A DNA stretch of 57,420 bases from Gammaproteobacteria bacterium (GCA_016194635.1 JACQBC010000025.1:1-57420), one strand, 5' to 3'; shown: positions 44,481 through 55,198, counted from the first letter of the stretch. Made by a program: numbers and translations. The notes: generated by a model from the letters alone, not told the origin.

Positions 44481-44514
44481 CAACAAAGGTCCTTTACCGG
44501 GCCTTTGTTGTTTT
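44481..44514 (+). terminator. Rho-independent terminator
   Basis: CAACAAAGGTCC at 44481-44492 and GGGCCTTTGTTG at 44499-44510 pair almost perfectly around TTTACC, followed by TTTT. It ends the propeller lipoprotein transcript, immediately before the convergent prmC. Confidence 0.9.
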
Positions 44515-44521
44515 ACGCTAT

Positions 44522-45382
44522 CTATTTACTCCGTGACAACTTTCCCGCCGTCACTCGCAGATGCCCCGCTAAATCCCGCTGCTGTTGTATTTCCTGGAAA
44601 TGATGTTGTGCGAATAATTGCTGCGTGGCAGTTGCCTGGTCGTAACCATGCTCGATGACCAGCCAAGCATTTGTTTGTAAGTGTGTGTGGCCGGTGGCGA
44701 GGAGGGTGCGAATCGCATCGAGGCCATCAATGCCGGCGACAAGGGCAGTGGCGGGTTCAAAGCGCACGTCGCCCTGCTGCAAATGGGGATCACGTTCGGC
44801 GATGTAGGGTGGATTACTGACAATGATGTCGGCGCGCAGATCACCAGGTAGCGAAGTCAGCCAATTACTATGATGAAAGGTGACGTTGTGAATCCGATGG
44901 CGTTGCGCATTATTGCGGGCAACGTCTAAAGCATCGCCTGATACATCCACGGCATGAATCTGCCAGTGTAGCCGTTCTTTGCCAATGGCCAACGCAATCG
45001 CGCCGCTGCCAGTACCCATATCTATCACCGTGCGCGGCGGTTGGGCCGGGAGGAGTTGTAACGCGGTTTCGACCAACAGCTCTGTTTCCGGTCTTGGGAT
45101 CAGCGTGGCGGGCGTAACAAGTAAATCCAGGGTCCAGAATGCCTGATGGCCGGTGAGGTAGGCCACCGGCCAGCCGTCGCGACGCTTATTTATAAGCGCG
45201 CTGAATTCAGCATACTGTGCGGGGGTTAATTCGTATTCGGGCCAGGTGTGCAGGTGTTCGCGGGGTTGGCGTATGGCATGGGCAAGCAATACCTCGACGT
45301 CAAGGCGGGCAGAATCAGAACAAGGTAATTGTTGTGGTGCGGTGCGCAAAATGTCATGGAGGCTGAGGATCCTTGGTTTCAT
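44522..45382 (-). CDS. prmC: Release factor glutamine methyltransferase
   Basis: PrmC methylates the GGQ glutamine of RF1 and RF2. The 286-residue product has RPETELLVETAL, the SAM-binding VIDMGTGSGAIALAIGKE, AVDVSGDALDVARNNA, and the NPPY motif in IIVSNPPYIAERD that binds the target Gln. I chose ATG at 45382 because MKPRILSLHDIL is a normal start. The open frame extends to 45460 into prfA but has no family similarity. It sits directly after its substrate gene prfA, while moeB, its usual downstream neighbour, is displaced. Confidence 0.95.
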   Translation of the reverse strand: MKPRILSLHDILRTAPQQLPCSDSARLDVEVLLAHAIRQPREHLHTWPEYELTPAQYAEFSALINKRRDGWPVAYLTGHQAFWTLDLLVTPATLIPRPETELLVETALQLLPAQPPRTVIDMGTGSGAIALAIGKERLHWQIHAVDVSGDALDVARNNAQRHRIHNVTFHHSNWLTSLPGDLRADIIVSNPPYIAERDPHLQQGDVRFEPATALVAGIDGLDAIRTLLATGHTHLQTNAWLVIEHGYDQATATQQLFAQHHFQEIQQQRDLAGHLRVTAGKLSRSK

Positions 45383-45413
45383 GAGGAATAATAGGAAAAC
45401 GCACAAATGATAG

Positions 45414-46502
<1,089 letters not shown>

Positions 46503-46513
46503 GGGAGGATTAC

Positions 46514-47776
46514 CTAATGGGACTTGTCGTCGAGGCCGAGGATTTGCGCGGCGTGTTGCAACAACTCTTGTTCGCCCTGATACGCGGCGTGTTTCATATG
46601 GACGCTGGGGGCATGGATCAGTTTATTGGTTAGGGTGCGGGCGAGGTCAGCGATTACAAATTGCGGGTCTTTACCGGCGGCCAATAAGCGCTGCGCCTGG
46701 GCCAGGGTTTCGTCGCGCAATTGCTCGGAGCGTTCCCGGTAGGCGCGAATCGCGTCGACCGCGTCCAAGGATCGTAGCCAGCCCATGAAGTGTTCAACTT
46801 GGCTTGCGATGATCTCCTCGGCTTGCAGCGCGGCGGCTTGGCGGGATTTACGGTTGGCTTCGATCACCTCGTGCAGGTCATCCACCGAATACAGATACAC
46901 ATCGCGTAATTGCGCGACTTCCGGTTCGATATCCCGTGGCACGGCGAGGTCCACCATAAATAGGGGCCGGTGCTTGCGTTGTTTTAAGGCGCTTTCGACC
47001 GCGCCCTTGCCCAGGATCGGTAAGGGGCTGGCGGTGGAAGAGATAATGATGTCGGCTTCCACCAGGCGTTCGGGAATGTCGCCTAAGGCAATGGCGGTGG
47101 CATTGAACTTCCGCGCCAGTTCGCTGGCGCGCTCAATAGTACGGTTGGCGACAATGAGTTTCTTGGCTTTGCTTTCAACCAGGTGCCGCGCCACCAAGTC
47201 GATGGTCTCACCTGCGCCGATGAGTAATACAGTATGCTCGCTTAAATCCGTAAAGATCTGTTTTGCCAAGCTAACAGCGGCAAAGGCCACGGACACCGGG
47301 CTGGCCCCAATCGCGGTATCGGTACGTACCTGTTTGGCCACGGCAAAGGTATGCTGAAATAATCGGTTGAGTTGTGAACCAATGACCCCCGTGCTGTACG
47401 CGGTGGTATAGGCTTCTTTAATCTGGCCAAGGATTTGCGGTTCGCCTAAGACCAAGGAGTCCAACCCGCTGGCCACCCGCAGGATATGCTGCACCGCCGC
47501 CCCATCCTGGTGCGCGTAGAGGTAGGGGCTAAAAGCCTCCGGAGAAAGGTGGTGGTAGTGGCTGAACCATTCCATTACCGTATCATTGGCGGGGTAATCC
47601 AGCCCGCAGTAGACCTCGGTACGGTTACAGGTAGAGAGGATCACGGCTTCGGTGACCGGCTGGCGAGACACCAGGTCACGCAGTGCCTCGGTGACTTTTT
47701 CCGGGGAAAAAGCCACCTTTTCCCGGATATCCACCGGGGCGGTTTTATGGTTTATCCCAAAAGCGAGTAGGGTCAC
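46514..47776 (-). CDS. hemA: Glutamyl-tRNA reductase
   Basis: HemA reduces Glu-tRNA to glutamate-1-semialdehyde, the first step of C5 heme synthesis. The 420-residue product from GTG 47776 begins [20 protein letters not shown], has the catalytic Cys in [13 protein letters not shown], the NADPH-binding [17 protein letters not shown], and [12 protein letters not shown]. The C-terminal dimerisation helix is complete. The frame is open to 47842, but the GTG gives the expected N-terminus. It heads the hemA-prfA-prmC operon and diverges from the TPR lipoprotein gene. Confidence 0.97.
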   Translation of the reverse strand: MTLLAFGINHKTAPVDIREKVAFSPEKVTEALRDLVSRQPVTEAVILSTCNRTEVYCGLDYPANDTVMEWFSHYHHLSPEAFSPYLYAHQDGAAVQHILRVASGLDSLVLGEPQILGQIKEAYTTAYSTGVIGSQLNRLFQHTFAVAKQVRTDTAIGASPVSVAFAAVSLAKQIFTDLSEHTVLLIGAGETIDLVARHLVESKAKKLIVANRTIERASELARKFNATAIALGDIPERLVEADIIISSTASPLPILGKGAVESALKQRKHRPLFMVDLAVPRDIEPEVAQLRDVYLYSVDDLHEVIEANRKSRQAAALQAEEIIASQVEHFMGWLRSLDAVDAIRAYRERSEQLRDETLAQAQRLLAAGKDPQFVIADLARTLTNKLIHAPSVHMKHAAYQGEQELLQHAAQILGLDDKSH

Positions 47777-47901
47777 AATTTTGGCCAGGGGTTGAATTAA
47801 TCTGCGGTCAGGGGGTTGCCGATAATTAACGCAGATGCTCAATTATACAAGGTAAAGCGTCAAAAAGTTGGGTATAGTTGGTCAAAGCGAGCTAAGCGAG
47901 G

Positions 47902-49704
47902 ATGGACGTGTTGGATATGCGTGTGACGAAATTAGCAATTCTGTTCGGGTTGGTATGCAGCGGGCTCAGCGCCTGTGCGACCTATATCAATAAATCCCCC
48001 CTCGGGGAGACCGGGGTTGTAAGCCCCCCGGGTAAAGTTGTTACTAGTGATACAGCCCCACCTATTGATACAGCGGGTAAATCCGTGCCCGCGGCGGTTA
48101 AACCCGCGGTCCCCGCGACCAACCTTAGCGCCGAAATGTTGTTCCGCTTGCTCACAGCGGAGATTGCCGGGCAGCGCGGCAATATCGAACTGGCGGTTGC
48201 CCAATATGCCCAGGCAGCGCGGGAATCACATGATCCTGAGGTGGTGGAACGCGCCACCCGTATTGCGGTTTTTGCCCGCGACGACAAAATTGCCTTGGAA
48301 ATGGCGCGTTTGTGGGTTGACTTGGAGCCCGACAATGTCGATGCCAACCAAGTTGTCGCCGCAATGTATATCCGCGCCGGTGAAGTGAACCTGGCTAAAC
48401 AACACCTTGAACGTGTCATCACCTTGAGTGATCAAGGGGCGGATAAAGGTTTTATGTTGGTTAGCGCCTTGCTGAGCAAAGAAAAAGACAAGAATACCGC
48501 GCTGCAAGTGATGGAAGAACTGATTGCCACCCGTCAAGACAATCCCGACGCCCTCTATGCTTTTAGCCAGCTGGCGTTACTGGTCGGTGATTTGAATAAA
48601 GCCCACCAGGCGGTGGAAAAGGTGTTGCGGTTGCGCCCCAAGCTTACCGAAGCGCAGATCCTCAACAGCACGATTTTGATCCGCCAGGGTAAAAAATCCG
48701 AGGCCTTTGATACTTTACAACAGGCCGTCGATGCCGATCCGGATAACGTTGCACTGCGCAATTACTACGCCCGGCGTCTGGTTGACGAGAAGCGCTATGA
48801 AGATGCGCGCACTCAATATAAACACTTAGTGCGGGCGGCACCGGAAAATCAAGAAGCGATCTATGCCTTGGGGTTGTTAAGTTTGCAAATGCACGACCTG
48901 GATGAAGCCGAGGGGTATTTCAAACGGCTCGTAGACAAGCCAGCGATGCAAGCCGAGGCGTATTTTTATCTGGGGCAAATTGCTGAAGCGCGCAATGCAA
49001 CCGAGACCGCGGTTAACAACTACTCCCAAGTAACGGCGGGACAACATTTTATCGAGGCACAAATCCGTATCGCCTTAATCGATGCGCGCAAGGGCGATGT
49101 CACCAAGGCCCGCGAACGGCTGCATTCCATTCCCGCCGAAAGCGCCGAACTGGAGGAGCGTTTATTGTTAGCCGAAGGCGAAGTGTTGCGCGAAGCCAAA
49201 CGTAATACGGAAGCCTACGAATTTTATAATTATGCCTTGACTAAACAGCCCGATAACAACCAAATTTTATACGCGCGCGCGCTGGCGGCGGAAAAGATCG
49301 AGCGTTTAGATATTGCCTTGGCGGATTTAGAAACCATTGTAAAACGTGATCCCGCGAACGTGCAGGCCCTCAACGCCTTGGGATATACCTTGGTGGATCG
49401 CACCGAACGTTATGCCGAGGGCATGGCCTACATTCAAAAAGCCTACAAACTGCAGCCGGACGATCCGGCCATTTTGGACAGCCTGGGCTGGGCGAATTAT
49501 CGGATGGGGAATCATGCCGATGCGCTCAAGTATTTGCGCTTGGCTTTTGACAAACTCAAAGACGCGGAAGTCGCCGCGCATCTGGGCGAGGTATTGTGGG
49601 TCACAGGTGACCAGGACGCGGCGCGGCGCATCTGGGACACCGCCTTGCGCGACAATTCCAGCCATAAACTGCTGTTGGATGTTATCAAACGTTTTACCAA
49701 ATGA
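47902..49704 (+). CDS. TPR-repeat outer-membrane lipoprotein (neighbour of lolB)
   Basis: A 600-residue lipoprotein: signal peptide with lipobox LSAC (Cys about residue 25), a Pro/Ala-rich linker, then many TPR units from about residue 75 to the end (VAQYAQAARESHDPEVVERA, ALGLLSLQMHDLDEAEGYFK, DSLGWANYRMGNHADALKYL). The same gene sits between hemA and lolB in Pseudomonas (PA4667-like). It is thought to be involved in envelope function, but its role is unclear. ATG 47902, GTG 47908 and ATG 47917 are all in frame; a GAGG precedes the GTG. Its stop overlaps the lolB start (ATGA). Confidence 0.85.
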   Translation: MDVLDMRVTKLAILFGLVCSGLSACATYINKSPLGETGVVSPPGKVVTSDTAPPIDTAGKSVPAAVKPAVPATNLSAEMLFRLLTAEIAGQRGNIELAVAQYAQAARESHDPEVVERATRIAVFARDDKIALEMARLWVDLEPDNVDANQVVAAMYIRAGEVNLAKQHLERVITLSDQGADKGFMLVSALLSKEKDKNTALQVMEELIATRQDNPDALYAFSQLALLVGDLNKAHQAVEKVLRLRPKLTEAQILNSTILIRQGKKSEAFDTLQQAVDADPDNVALRNYYARRLVDEKRYEDARTQYKHLVRAAPENQEAIYALGLLSLQMHDLDEAEGYFKRLVDKPAMQAEAYFYLGQIAEARNATETAVNNYSQVTAGQHFIEAQIRIALIDARKGDVTKARERLHSIPAESAELEERLLLAEGEVLREAKRNTEAYEFYNYALTKQPDNNQILYARALAAEKIERLDIALADLETIVKRDPANVQALNALGYTLVDRTERYAEGMAYIQKAYKLQPDDPAILDSLGWANYRMGNHADALKYLRLAFDKLKDAEVAAHLGEVLWVTGDQDAARRIWDTALRDNSSHKLLLDVIKRFTK

Positions 49705-50303
49705 GGTTTTGCGGTGTTGTGGTTGCCTGCCTGGTGTTACTGGGGTGTGAATCCCTGCCGGAGCTGGCCCCCAACTCCGATGGGGGTAGCGCCTGGCAGC
49801 AACAGCAAGCGGCACTCCGCCAGTTACACCATTGGCAACTGAACGGTCGTGTGGCCATTACCCACGAGGAAACTGCGTGGAATTTGAGCTTGCAGTGGCG
49901 TCAACAAGGGGACGACTATTGGATCACCCTGTCCGGCCCGTTTGGTGCCGGCAAGGTCGTGCTCAACGGTAATTCGCACACGGTACAGCTGCAAAAATCG
50001 GATCAGCAGGTTTTTAACGCCAGCAGTGCGGAAGAATTGTTATTCAACCAAACCGGCGTGACCATGCCGGTCTCGGATCTACGCTACTGGGTACTCGGCT
50101 TGCCCGCTCCGCATCAGGTACAACACCGCGGCTTTGATTTCCAAGGCCACCTGCTACAGTTACAACAATCCCACTGGCAGGTGAATTTCCGGCGTTATGC
50201 GCAAGTGGAAGGCTTAAGCTTGCCGGACAAGGTGTTTATGGTTGCGGCGGATAAACACCTGGAGGTGCGCTTAGTCGTGGACGAATGGCAACTGCCCAAG
50301 TGA
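49701..50303 (+). CDS. lolB: Outer-membrane lipoprotein receptor LolB
   Basis: LolB takes lipoproteins from LolA and places them in the outer membrane. The 200-residue product is itself a lipoprotein, with lipobox LLGC and Cys16. The mature domain has HHWQLNGRVAITHEETAWNL, LQWRQQGDDYWITLSGPFGA and DLRYWVLGLPAP, the hydrophobic loop and strands of the LolB half-barrel. It is coupled to the TPR lipoprotein upstream (four-base overlap) and overlaps ispE by 19 bases. Confidence 0.95.
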   Translation: MRFCGVVVACLVLLGCESLPELAPNSDGGSAWQQQQAALRQLHHWQLNGRVAITHEETAWNLSLQWRQQGDDYWITLSGPFGAGKVVLNGNSHTVQLQKSDQQVFNASSAEELLFNQTGVTMPVSDLRYWVLGLPAPHQVQHRGFDFQGHLLQLQQSHWQVNFRRYAQVEGLSLPDKVFMVAADKHLEVRLVVDEWQLPK

Positions 50304-51160
50304 TCGCTCGCCCAACACCGCACTACTGGCCCGCGCCGGCCAAACTCAACTTGTTTTTACATATTACCGGCCGGCGTGAAGACGGTTACCATCTACTCCA
50401 AACCTTGTTCCAACTCCTGGAGGTGGGAGATGAACTGCGGTTTGCCGTGGACAGCACCGGCCGGATCCAGCGCGACTACGACTTGCCGGGGATTGCAGAG
50501 ACCAACGATATTATTCTGCGCGCCGCCCAATTACTCCAAACGCGGATTGCCAGTCCCCACGGTGTCCGTATTAACCTTACCAAACGCCTTCCCATCGGCG
50601 GTGGCCTGGGGGGGGGCAGCTCTGACGCCGCCACCACCTTGGTTGCCCTCAATCATCTATGGCGCGGGGGCTTATCCCTACAGGAACTGGCCCAGCTTGG
50701 ATTGTCCCTCGGGGCGGATGTCCCGGTATTTATCCACGGGCGCAGCAGTTGGGCCGAGGGTATTGGCGAGCACGTGGTCCCGGTGGATCTATCCCCTGCG
50801 TGGTACGTGGTGCTCATTCCCCCGGTAGCGGTGTCAACGGCCGAGGTTTTCTCTCAGCCGCAATTGCGACGGGATTGTCCAGCCATTACAATACGCGACT
50901 TTCTGGCGGGTCAGGCGGGCAATGTGTGCGAGGCGGTGGTATGCAAACGTTTTCCCCCCGTGGCCGCGGCACTAGAGGCACTGTCGGAGTTTGCCCGCGC
51001 GCGCCTTACAGGTACTGGGGCTTGTGTTTTCGCCTCTTTCCCAACTGAAGACCGGGCGCGATTAGCCTGGAAATCCTTGGCCGATCATTGGCAGGGATTT
51101 GTAGCGCGCGGTGTGAATCAATCACCGCTGCATGAGTACTTAGCCACACAATCGCTATAG
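50285..51160 (+). CDS. ispE: 4-diphosphocytidyl-2-C-methyl-D-erythritol kinase
   Basis: IspE phosphorylates CDP-methylerythritol in the MEP isoprenoid pathway. The 291-residue GHMP kinase has PAPAKLNLFLHITGRREDGY with the catalytic Lys, the ATP loop LPIGGGLGGGSSDAATTL, and LGADVPVFIHG with the catalytic Asp. The C-terminal motif LTGTGACVFASF is in place. The ATG at 50285 lies inside the lolB 3' end, as in Pseudomonas, and tRNA-Gln starts eight bases after its stop. Confidence 0.97.
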   Translation: MATAQVIARPTPHYWPAPAKLNLFLHITGRREDGYHLLQTLFQLLEVGDELRFAVDSTGRIQRDYDLPGIAETNDIILRAAQLLQTRIASPHGVRINLTKRLPIGGGLGGGSSDAATTLVALNHLWRGGLSLQELAQLGLSLGADVPVFIHGRSSWAEGIGEHVVPVDLSPAWYVVLIPPVAVSTAEVFSQPQLRRDCPAITIRDFLAGQAGNVCEAVVCKRFPPVAAALEALSEFARARLTGTGACVFASFPTEDRARLAWKSLADHWQGFVARGVNQSPLHEYLATQSL

Positions 51161-51167
51161 ATTTTTT

Positions 51168-51242
51168 TGGGGTGTCGCCAAGCGGTAAGGCACTGGATTT
51201 TGATTCCAGCATACCTAGGTTCGAATCCTAGCACCCCAGCCA
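51168..51242 (+). tRNA. tRNA-Gln (anticodon UUG)
   Basis: A full cloverleaf: acceptor TGGGGTG pairs with CACCCCA (51232-51238), discriminator G and encoded CCA (51240-51242). The anticodon stem CTGGA/TCCAG encloses loop TTTTGAT with anticodon TTG. TTCGAAT forms the T loop. Its place between ispE and prs is conserved in relatives. Confidence 0.97.
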
Positions 51243-51260
51243 ATTACAGGTGGGTCACTT

Positions 51261-51295
51261 CCTCTCACCCAAACCCTCTGCATTCAAGGAGAGGG
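51261..51295. repeat. Small CCCTCTCC-type hairpin repeat
   Basis: An imperfect palindrome CCTCTCACCC...CCCTCT...AGGAGAGGG in the tRNA-Gln/prs gap, like those at 29344, 52288 and 53744. Confidence 0.55.
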
Positions 51296-51314
51296 AAAAC
51301 ACTGGAAATTGATT

Positions 51315-52268
51315 ATGTCCAACGGCAGTATGATGGTGTTTACCGGCAACGCGAACCCGCAGTTGGCCCAGGATATTGTCAGTCGCTTGCAAATGCCCTT
51401 GGGCAAGGCCGTTGTTGATCGTTTTAGCGACGGCGAGGTGATGATCGAAATTGTCGAAAACGTGCGTGGCAAAGACGTGTTTATTGTCCAACCCACTTGC
51501 GCGCCGACCAATGAAAACTTGATGGAACTGTTGGTGATGGTCGATGCGGTACGGCGCGCCTCGGCGGCACGTGTCACGGCCGTGTTGCCGTATTTTGGTT
51601 ACGCGCGGCAAGACCGCCGACCGCGTTCGGCGCGGGTTCCCATCACGGCCAAAGTGGTGGCCGATATGTTAACGATTGTGGGTACCGATCGGGTGTTAAC
51701 CGTCGATTTGCACGCGGATCAAATCCAGGGATTTTTTAATATCCCGGTGGATAATATCTATGCCTCGCCGTTGTTACTCGGGGATATCTGGCGGCAAAAA
51801 CACCATGATTTGATGGTGGTGTCGCCCGATGTGGGTGGCGTAGTGCGGGCCCGCGCGATCGCCAAACAATTGGATGATGCCGATTTGGCGATCATCGATA
51901 AACGTCGGCCGCGGCCCAACGAGGCCAAAGTGATGAATATCATCGGTGATGTCGAAGGCCGTACCTGTGCCTTGGTGGATGACCTGGTCGATACCGCCGG
52001 AACCTTGTGTGAAGCCGCCAAAGCCCTGAAGGAACAGGGCGCGGCCAAGGTAATGGCCTATTGTACCCACGCCGTGTTATCCGGGCCGGCGATCAAAAAT
52101 TTGAACGCCTCGGTGCTGGATGAATTGGTGGTGACCGATACCATCCCGCTATCGCCCGAGGCCCGCGCCTGTACGCGTATTCGGCGATTGAGTATTGCCG
52201 AATTGCTGGCGGAGACGATTCGTCGCATCAGCGATGAGGAATCGGTGAGTTCGTTGTTTGTGGATTGA
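51315..52268 (+). CDS. prs: Ribose-phosphate pyrophosphokinase
   Basis: PRPP synthetase, supplying nucleotide, histidine, tryptophan and NAD synthesis. The 317-residue protein has [60 protein letters not shown] with the flexible loop, and the PRPP-binding [23 protein letters not shown] at 51315 is preferred to the in-frame TTG at 51309. Genes on either side match the conserved ispE-tRNA-prs-rplY-pth-ychF run. Confidence 0.97.
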   Translation: MSNGSMMVFTGNANPQLAQDIVSRLQMPLGKAVVDRFSDGEVMIEIVENVRGKDVFIVQPTCAPTNENLMELLVMVDAVRRASAARVTAVLPYFGYARQDRRPRSARVPITAKVVADMLTIVGTDRVLTVDLHADQIQGFFNIPVDNIYASPLLLGDIWRQKHHDLMVVSPDVGGVVRARAIAKQLDDADLAIIDKRRPRPNEAKVMNIIGDVEGRTCALVDDLVDTAGTLCEAAKALKEQGAAKVMAYCTHAVLSGPAIKNLNASVLDELVVTDTIPLSPEARACTRIRRLSIAELLAETIRRISDEESVSSLFVD

Positions 52269-52287
52269 TCGCAGTGATTTGTTCTAA

Positions 52288-52310
52288 TCCCTCTTCCCAA
52301 GGGAGAGGGG
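52288..52310. repeat. Small CCCTCTCC-type hairpin repeat
   Basis: CCCTCTTCCC and GGGAGAGGGG form a near-perfect short palindrome downstream of prs, one of four similar intergenic hairpins in the window. Confidence 0.6.
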
Positions 52311-52314
52311 GGGT

Positions 52315-52346
52315 AATAAAACCCCGCTTTGGTCGCGAAGCGGGGT
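52315..52346 (-). terminator. GC hairpin with T run on the minus strand
   Basis: CCCCGCTT at 52322-52329 pairs with AAGCGGGG at 52338-52345. Read leftward, the stem is followed by TTTTATT, so its terminator polarity is toward prs rather than along it. On the plus strand there is no T run, and it would act only as a stem at the prs 3' end. Confidence 0.55.
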
Positions 52347-52406
52347 GGTGAGGCCGCTCGCGTGAGTTGCCTTTTATAAATGTACGTTAATGTTTAGGAG
52401 TAATCT

Positions 52407-53120
52407 ATGAGCTCAGTGGTTGATTATGAAATTAACGCCGAGCCGCGCAGCGATACGGGTAAGGGTGCGAGCCGCCGCCTACGTCGTGCCGGTAAGGTCC
52501 CTGGAATTATGTACGGCGCCAGCAAAGAACCAACGCAAGTCGCCTTCACTCACCTGGAGTTGTTGAACAAACTTGGCAATGAAAAATTCTTCTCCAAGGT
52601 ACTCAAAATAAAGCTGGGTTCCGGGGAAGAAAGCGCGGTTATCAAGGATCTGCAACGCCACCCCTATAAACCGGTGATCCTGCACATGGATCTGCAACGG
52701 GTCAGCGCGACTGAAAAATTGCGCATGCATATCCCGCTGCATTTTGTCAATGCGGCGATCGCTCCTGGTGTGAAGGAGGGCGGCTTGGTCAGTCATAACA
52801 TCGTGGAAATTGAGGTGCAATGTTTACCCAAAGACCTGCCGGAATTCATCGAGGTTGATTTGAGCCATTTGGGGCTGAATGCTGTACTACACTTGTCCGA
52901 CTTAAAGACCCCCGGCGGTGTGGAAGTCGTTGAATTGTTGCACGGCAAGAAACACAATCAGGCGGTGGTGAGTATTCACATGCCGCGTGCTGAAGAAGAA
53001 GAGAAGCCCGCTGCCGTCGTGGCTGAAGGTGAAGCCGCCGCCGCTGCCGGAGCCGCTGCTCCTGCTGCCGGGGCTGCCGCGTCCGCTGCCGAGGCCGACA
53101 AGAAACCCGAGAAGAAATAA
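52407..53120 (+). CDS. rplY: 50S ribosomal protein L25 (long, Ctc-type)
   Basis: L25 binds 5S rRNA. The 237-residue product is the long form: N-terminal L25 domain (about 1-95; RSDTGKGASRRLRRAGKVPG, KDLQRHPYKPVILHMDLQRV) and a C-terminal TL5/CTC beta domain (about 100-190; HFVNAAIAPGVKEGGLVSHN, DLPEFIEVDLSHL). The final 40 residues are Ala/Glu/Lys-rich low-complexity sequence. The Shine-Dalgarno TAGGAG sits seven bases before ATG. Confidence 0.96.
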   Translation: MSSVVDYEINAEPRSDTGKGASRRLRRAGKVPGIMYGASKEPTQVAFTHLELLNKLGNEKFFSKVLKIKLGSGEESAVIKDLQRHPYKPVILHMDLQRVSATEKLRMHIPLHFVNAAIAPGVKEGGLVSHNIVEIEVQCLPKDLPEFIEVDLSHLGLNAVLHLSDLKTPGGVEVVELLHGKKHNQAVVSIHMPRAEEEEKPAAVVAEGEAAAAAGAAAPAAGAAASAAEADKKPEKK

Positions 53121-53156
53121 TTTTCGCGTTTCAAGTCTGCGTACAGGAGCCGGCCG

Positions 53157-53741
53157 TTGTCCGCGCGTGTTGAGCTTATGGTCGGACTGGGAAATCCCGG
53201 TAAAGACTATGCCCACACGCGCCACAACGCCGGTTTTTGGTTACTGGAGCGATTTGCGCAACACCACCAGACCAGCTTTGCATACGAAAAGAAATTTCAA
53301 GGTGAGCTGGCGCGGTGTGCCTGGCAAGGCCGGGAGCTGTGGTTGCTTAAACCCCAAACCTTTATGAACTTGAGCGGGCAATCGGTACACGCCCTTGCCC
53401 AGTTTTATAAAATCGCCTTAGCCAACATATTAGTAGTACACGACGAATTGGATTTACCCACCGGAGTGGTACGCCTCAAACAAGCCGGGGGCGCGGGTGG
53501 ACACAATGGCCTGCGCGATATCATTGAACGCTGTGGCGGTAATGAGTTTTTGCGTTTGCGGATTGGCATCGGTCATCCTGGGGATAAACAGAACGTCACT
53601 GACCATGTATTAAATAAGGCGTCGAAAGCGGATGAAGCCTTGATCTATTCCGCCATCGACCGCGCCTTGCAAGTGCTGCCGCAGGTGATCGGCGGTGAAT
53701 TACAGAAGGCGATGCATACCCTGCATAGTGATACCGAATAA
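53157..53741 (+). CDS. pth: Peptidyl-tRNA hydrolase
   Basis: Pth recycles tRNA from prematurely released peptidyl-tRNA. The 194-residue enzyme has ELMVGLGNPGKDYAHTRHNA with the catalytic Asn and His23, FMNLSGQSVHALAQFYKI, the VVHDELDLPTGVVRLKQAGG motif with the conserved Asp, and GGHNGLRDII. TTG at 53157 with AGGAG nine bases upstream is the best start. An ATG at 53178 would remove the first beta strand residues. Confidence 0.96.
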   Translation: MSARVELMVGLGNPGKDYAHTRHNAGFWLLERFAQHHQTSFAYEKKFQGELARCAWQGRELWLLKPQTFMNLSGQSVHALAQFYKIALANILVVHDELDLPTGVVRLKQAGGAGGHNGLRDIIERCGGNEFLRLRIGIGHPGDKQNVTDHVLNKASKADEALIYSAIDRALQVLPQVIGGELQKAMHTLHSDTE

Positions 53742-53743
53742 GC

Positions 53744-53765
53744 CTTTCTCCCTGAGGGAGAGGGT
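53744..53765. repeat. Small CCCTCTCC-type hairpin repeat
   Basis: CTTTCTCCCT and AGGGAGAGGG form a short palindrome between pth and ychF. Confidence 0.55.
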
Positions 53766-53798
53766 GTTTTAACAAACGATAGTTAGGAATGAAATTCT

Positions 53799-54890
53799 AT
53801 GGGATTTAAGTGCGGAATTGTGGGCCTGCCCAATGTGGGTAAATCCACGTTATTTAATGCCCTTACCAAGGCGGGGATCGCGGCGGAAAACTACCCGTTT
53901 TGCACCATCGAACCGAACGTGGGCATCGTACCCGTACCGGATCAACGCCTACAGCGGTTGGCCGCGATTGTTATTCCACAAAAAGTCATCCCCACCACCA
54001 TGGAGTTCGTCGATATCGCTGGGTTGGTGGCGGGTGCCTCCAAGGGGGAAGGGCTGGGTAATCAATTTCTGGCCAACATCCGCGAGACCGACGCGATTGC
54101 CCACGTGGTGCGCTGTTTCGAGAACGACGATGTCATACACGTAGCGGGAAAAGTCGACCCGGCCAGTGATATTGAAGTGATCGACACCGAATTGGCGCTG
54201 GCCGATTTGGATACGGTGGAAAAAGGTATCCTGCGCCTTTCCAAGGCGGCTAAATCCGGCGATAAAGAAGCCAAGGCCAAGCTTGAGTTATTGGAAAAGG
54301 CGCGCGTGCAACTGGATACTGGCAAACCGATCCGGGCACTGGGATTGTCGGACGAACAACGTAAATTATTGCAGGAATTCTTTTTTCTCACCGCCAAGCC
54401 GACGATGTACATCGCCAATGTCGCGGAAGACGGGTTTGAGAATAACCCGCGCCTGGATAAAGTCCGTGCCATCGCCCAGGCGGAAGGTGCGCCGGTGGTG
54501 CCCGTGTGTGCCGCAATTGAAGCGGAAATTGCCGAGCTGGAAGACGCCGATAAAATCGCCTTTCTCGCCGACATGAAACTCGACGAACCGGGATTAAACC
54601 GTGTGATCCGCGCCGGTCATTCGTTGTTGGGATTACAAAGTTACTTCACCGCCGGTGAAAAAGAAGTCCGCGCCTGGACCGTCAAGGCCGGGTCCACCGC
54701 GCCACAAGCGGCCGGGGTGATCCATACCGATTTTCAGAAAGGTTTCATCCGCGCCGAAGTGATTGGTTATGATGATTTCATCAAATACCAAGGCGAACAG
54801 GGTGCCAAGGAAGCCGGAAAGTTACGCTTGGAAGGCAAGGAATACATTGTCAAAGACGGCGACGTGATGCATTTTAGGTTTAATGTCTAA
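53799..54890 (+). CDS. ychF: Obg-family ATPase/GTPase YchF
   Basis: YchF/OLA1 is a ribosome-associated ATPase linked to the oxidative stress response. The 363-residue protein has the P loop [18 protein letters not shown], switch motifs [11 protein letters not shown] and [20 protein letters not shown], and [10 protein letters not shown] in place of the NKxD motif, which explains its ATP preference in studied homologues. The C-terminal TGS domain (about 280-363; [20 protein letters not shown]) is complete. It ends the conserved run before tRNA-Met. Confidence 0.98.
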   Translation: MGFKCGIVGLPNVGKSTLFNALTKAGIAAENYPFCTIEPNVGIVPVPDQRLQRLAAIVIPQKVIPTTMEFVDIAGLVAGASKGEGLGNQFLANIRETDAIAHVVRCFENDDVIHVAGKVDPASDIEVIDTELALADLDTVEKGILRLSKAAKSGDKEAKAKLELLEKARVQLDTGKPIRALGLSDEQRKLLQEFFFLTAKPTMYIANVAEDGFENNPRLDKVRAIAQAEGAPVVPVCAAIEAEIAELEDADKIAFLADMKLDEPGLNRVIRAGHSLLGLQSYFTAGEKEVRAWTVKAGSTAPQAAGVIHTDFQKGFIRAEVIGYDDFIKYQGEQGAKEAGKLRLEGKEYIVKDGDVMHFRFNV

Positions 54891-54964
54891 GCGCAGTTAC
54901 AGCTTTTGCCGTGGGGAGTTGTACCCACAGGTGGACGGCAGGGATGTGGGGATAGCGTTTCAAG

Positions 54965-54994
54965 TTGACATTGCAAAGCTAGGATTGCACAATT
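54965..54994 (+). promoter_or_regulatory. Sigma-70-like promoter of tRNA-Met
   Basis: TTGACA (54965-54970) is a consensus -35. An 18-base spacer leads to CACAAT (54989-54994), close to the -10 consensus. The predicted start lies about 30 bases before the tRNA. Confidence 0.6.
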
Positions 54995-55032
54995 CGCGGC
55001 CTTGTTTTGCAACTGGCCAGACAGGTTTTAAA

Positions 55033-55109
55033 GGCTACGTAGCTCAGCTGGTTAGAGCGCGGCACTCATAATGCTGAGGTCGGTGGTTCGAGTCCACCCG
55101 TAGCCACCA
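55033..55109 (+). tRNA. tRNA-Met (anticodon CAU)
   Basis: A full cloverleaf: GGCTACG at 55033-55039 pairs with CGTAGCC at 55099-55105, discriminator A and encoded CCA. The anticodon stem CGGCA/TGCTG encloses CTCATAA with anticodon CAT. The first base pair G-C and the sequence are those of elongator Met. An integrase remnant begins about 90 bases downstream, so its 3' end is a likely attachment site. Confidence 0.97.
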
Positions 55110-55198
55110 TTTGCAGTTTCGGCATTGTCCAAGAACATCCAAGTTTTTGATTTAACCACCTGATAACACTGATTTTAGCCTCCCATATGATGTGATTA

